IMG/VR virus record: IMGVR_UViG_3300037336_000234 | Span: 1-29,388 of that record | Direction: 5' to 3' (one strand) | Source: a virus | Length of the DNA stretch: 29,388 bases | Shown: positions 27,787 through 29,388 of the stretch, one piece after another | Layout: the number at the start of each line of letters is the position of its first letter | How positions within the stretch are numbered: the stretch's first letter is position 1 | The notes under the pieces: model-generated | Told to the model about the DNA's origin: nothing | The model's input: the letters and a program-made list of their open reading frames with translations, nothing else | Databases searched by the model: none | Position numbers and translations under genes: made by a program

Positions 27787-27921
27787 ATGAAAAAGATACC
27801 AGTTAACTTAAGCGAAGAAGATATAAAACTTATTATTAGAGCGTTAAACAGTATTGATGTATTATCTACATATGGTATTCTACAACAACTGGAAGAAGAA
27901 CTAAGCACTTTTAAAGATTAG
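27787..27921 (+). CDS. Small hypothetical protein
   Basis: This protein has 44 residues from ATG 27787, with AAGGA 6 nt upstream. The longer frame back to 27670 overlaps the previous gene and is rejected. The sequence MKKIPVNLSEEDIKLIIRAL, then NSIDVLSTYGILQQLEEELS, is two helices with a VNLSEEDI cap typical of small helical regulators. It lies 13 nt before the pentapeptide-repeat gene. Function unknown. Confidence 0.5.
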   Translation: MKKIPVNLSEEDIKLIIRALNSIDVLSTYGILQQLEEELSTFKD

Positions 27922-27934
27922 ACAAAGGAATAAT

Positions 27935-29251
27935 ATGAAAGACTTACCTGAAGTATTAAAACTGCATAAGATGTGGCTAAACGGAGAAGCAGGGGGAGGG
28001 GCTAAAGCTAATCTTAGTGGTGCTGATCTTATAGGCTCTAATCTCAGTGAAGCTGATCTTAGATATGCTAATCTTAGCGGTGCTGATATTAGTAATGCTA
28101 ATCTTAGTGGCGCTGATCTTAGTAATGCTAATCTTAGTAATTCTAATCTTAGAGGTACTAATCTTAGCGGAGCTGATCTCAGTGAAGCTGATCTTAGCGG
28201 TGCTGATCTTAGTAATGCTAATCTTAGCTATACTAAGCTTATGCATATTGATCTAAGAGGTACTAATCTTAGCGGAGCTGATCTTAATAGGGCTGATCTT
28301 AGATATGCTAATCTTATCGGTGCTAATCTTATCAGTGCTAATCTTAGTAATTCTAATCTTAGTAAAGCTGATCTTAGTTGTGCTGATATTAGTTGTGCTG
28401 ATCTTAGAGGATCTAATCTTAGTGGTGCTGATCTTAGTGAAGCTAATATTAGTAATGCTAATCTTAGTGGCGCTGATCTTAGTAATGCTAATCTTAGTAA
28501 TTCTAATCTAAGAGGTACTAATCTTATCAGTGCTAATCTTATCAGTGCTAATCTTATCGGTATTGATCTAAGAGGTATTAATCTTAGCGGAGCTAATCTT
28601 AGCTATACTAAGCTTATGCATATTGATCTAAGAGGTACTAATCTTAGTGGCGCTAATCTTAGTAATTCTAATCTTAGAGGTACTAATCTTAATAAAGCTA
28701 ATCTTATCGGTGCTGATCTTAGTAAAGCTAATCTTAGTAAAGCTGATCTTATCGGTGCTGATATTAGTTGTGCTAATCTTAGAGGATCTAATCTTAGTGG
28801 TGCTGATCTTAGTAATTCTAATCTTAGTAATGCTAATCTTAGCGGAGCTGATCTCAGTGAAGCTGATCTTAGTAATGCTAATCTTATCAGTGCTAATCTT
28901 ATCAGTTCTAATCTTATCGGTGCTGATATTAGTAATTCTAATCTTAGTAAAGCTGATCTTAGCGGTACTGATCTTAGTTGTGCTGATCTTAGTAGAGCCT
29001 GTTTTAAATATGCTATTGTTAATAATGCTATCCATACTACAGACTATTTAATTAGCATTACAGGCTTAACTTATCCTATCTGGTTTATATCTAAAGAAGA
29101 GATACATGTAGGATGTATGGTATTTAGTTATGAGGAGTGGTTAGGTAAAACAGATAAGGAGATAGCTGATATGGATAAGGATAAAGATGCTTTAGAGTTT
29201 TACCCGGTATTGATCAGAGTACTTGCATCAATTATTAAAAAGAGAGGGTAA
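27935..29251 (+). CDS. Pentapeptide-repeat protein
   Basis: This protein has 438 residues, ATG 27935 with AAGGA 5 nt upstream. An N-terminal helix (LPEVLKLHKMWLNGEAGGGA) of the kind found in phage pentapeptide-repeat proteins leads into about 66 pentapeptides of form A(D/N)LSx at residues 24-355. They predict a right-handed quadrilateral beta-helix of about 16 coils. A non-repeat domain of 83 residues follows, with YLISITGLTYPIWFISKEEI, GCMVFSYEEWLGKTDKEIAD and ALEFYPVLIRVLASI, also typical of the phage proteins. Such helices can mimic DNA and bind gyrase (Qnr, MfpA) or form scaffolds; the target here is unknown. Its DNA repeats are almost identical, see the repeat entry. Confidence 0.85.
   Translation: MKDLPEVLKLHKMWLNGEAGGGAKANLSGADLIGSNLSEADLRYANLSGADISNANLSGADLSNANLSNSNLRGTNLSGADLSEADLSGADLSNANLSYTKLMHIDLRGTNLSGADLNRADLRYANLIGANLISANLSNSNLSKADLSCADISCADLRGSNLSGADLSEANISNANLSGADLSNANLSNSNLRGTNLISANLISANLIGIDLRGINLSGANLSYTKLMHIDLRGTNLSGANLSNSNLRGTNLNKANLIGADLSKANLSKADLIGADISCANLRGSNLSGADLSNSNLSNANLSGADLSEADLSNANLISANLISSNLIGADISNSNLSKADLSGTDLSCADLSRACFKYAIVNNAIHTTDYLISITGLTYPIWFISKEEIHVGCMVFSYEEWLGKTDKEIADMDKDKDALEFYPVLIRVLASIIKKRG
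28004..29002 (+). repeat. 15-nt coding repeat array with long exact duplications
   Basis: The array is built on the 15-nt unit GCTAATCTTAGTGGT (Ala-Asn-Leu-Ser-Gly), with the same codons used throughout. Two blocks show whole-segment duplication: 28086-28149 recurs exactly at 28446-28509 (64 nt, 360 nt away), and 28217-28272 recurs at 28592-28647 (56 nt, 375 nt away, including an unusual YTKLMHI unit). Different offsets mean at least two events. Other frames of this repeat also stay open by chance. Confidence 0.85.
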
Positions 29252-29254
29252 ATA

Positions 29255-29299
29255 ATGGATAGGTTTGTTGTTTTTGGATTTTTAATTTTAAAATACTAG
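29255..29299 (+). CDS. Possible 14-residue peptide
   Basis: ATG 29255 has GAGGG 6 nt upstream and reads MDRFVVFGFLILKY before TAG. It is hydrophobic and could be a tiny membrane peptide or simply a chance ORF in the gap between the pentapeptide-repeat gene and the next gene. Confidence 0.2.
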   Translation: MDRFVVFGFLILKY

Positions 29300-29352
29300 T
29301 GCTTGTATTTAAAAAATGGTACAATAACCTTACACTAACACAAAAGGGATTT

Positions 29353-29388
29353 ATGAGAATTTTATTTTTATTATTATATTTAGTAGGA
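29353..29388 (+). CDS. Start of a small membrane or secreted protein, cut by window end
   Basis: ATG 29353 has AAGGG 4 nt upstream. The 12 visible codons read MRILFLLLYLVG, a hydrophobic start typical of a signal peptide or membrane anchor. A TACAAT (29320-29325) upstream may be its -10 box, but the -35 is poor. Nothing more can be said because the window ends. Confidence 0.4.
   Translation, partial: MRILFLLLYLVG

Noticed and set aside
28004-29002. Regular spacing suggesting a CRISPR array
   Set aside because: The 15-nt units are contiguous, have no unique spacers, and are in frame as Ala-Asn/Asp-Leu-Ser-x codons.
28047-29051. Long open frames in the other frames and on the opposite strand of the pentapeptide-repeat gene (ILVVLILxxLI and KISTTKIS types)
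   Set aside because: The 15-nt repeat lacks stops in several frames, so these open frames are a by-product of the repeat and have no ribosome sites.

Overview
The window is part of the genome of a tailed double-stranded DNA bacteriophage. It carries a terminase large subunit, a P22-type portal, a scaffold, a major capsid protein and a long run of tail-fibre and adsorption genes on the minus strand. These face a dense array of very small early or accessory genes on the plus strand. The sequence is AT-rich. Genes are packed with stop/start overlaps, Shine-Dalgarno sequences are strong (AGGAG type), and plus-strand promoters are near-consensus sigma-70 (TTGACA/TATAAT, 16-18 bp spacing). This suggests a bacterial host with ordinary sigma-70 signals, most likely a proteobacterium or relative; a PhaR-type domain protein points the same way. 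No tape measure, tail tube or long tail sheath gene is seen, so a short-tailed (podovirus-like) particle is plausible but not proven. No integrase, replication gene, RNA polymerase gene or tRNA was found here.

Layout, minus strand (read right to left): 21105-18936 small membrane protein, putative small terminase, large terminase; 18888-14743 portal, a 55-aa protein, a protein with a zinc-metalloprotease HEAGH motif, scaffold; 14559-13297 major capsid protein; 12597-7737 fibre-tip protein, large tail fibre with a C1q-like tip, tail-assembly chaperone-like proteins, holin-like protein, decoration-like protein; 7710-1 further fibre and adsorption proteins, several of them paralogous or internally repetitive, running off the left edge. 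A plus-strand island (12647-13281) with its own promoter interrupts this block. It encodes a DenV-type pyrimidine-dimer DNA glycosylase and a 55-aa protein.

Seven copies of a conserved element (TTTACTATTA, read on the minus strand) sit in intergenic gaps. Six lie upstream of late genes or operons (5089, 8108, 12616, 15762, 18919, 21192). There is no conserved -35 box, and the core resembles the ACTATAG of T7-class promoters, so this is probably a phage-specific late promoter. The seventh copy (25439) points leftward out of the early region into a structured non-coding stretch.

Plus strand, 21215-29388: small genes of 40-120 aa, in operons led by sigma-70 promoters. One family of five small paralogues shares an N-terminal KVGD-type strand and a C-terminal TPLExLI tail. 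Four copies of one repeated promoter with an embedded inverted repeat surround a ribbon-helix-helix regulator (24142). Further right are a zinc-ribbon protein, a membrane-protein gene split by an in-frame TGA, a PhaR N-terminal-domain protein and a 438-aa pentapeptide-repeat protein whose DNA repeats are almost identical. The general picture is host-type early promoters driving the small plus-strand genes, followed by late expression of the minus-strand structural block from the TTTACTATTA element.
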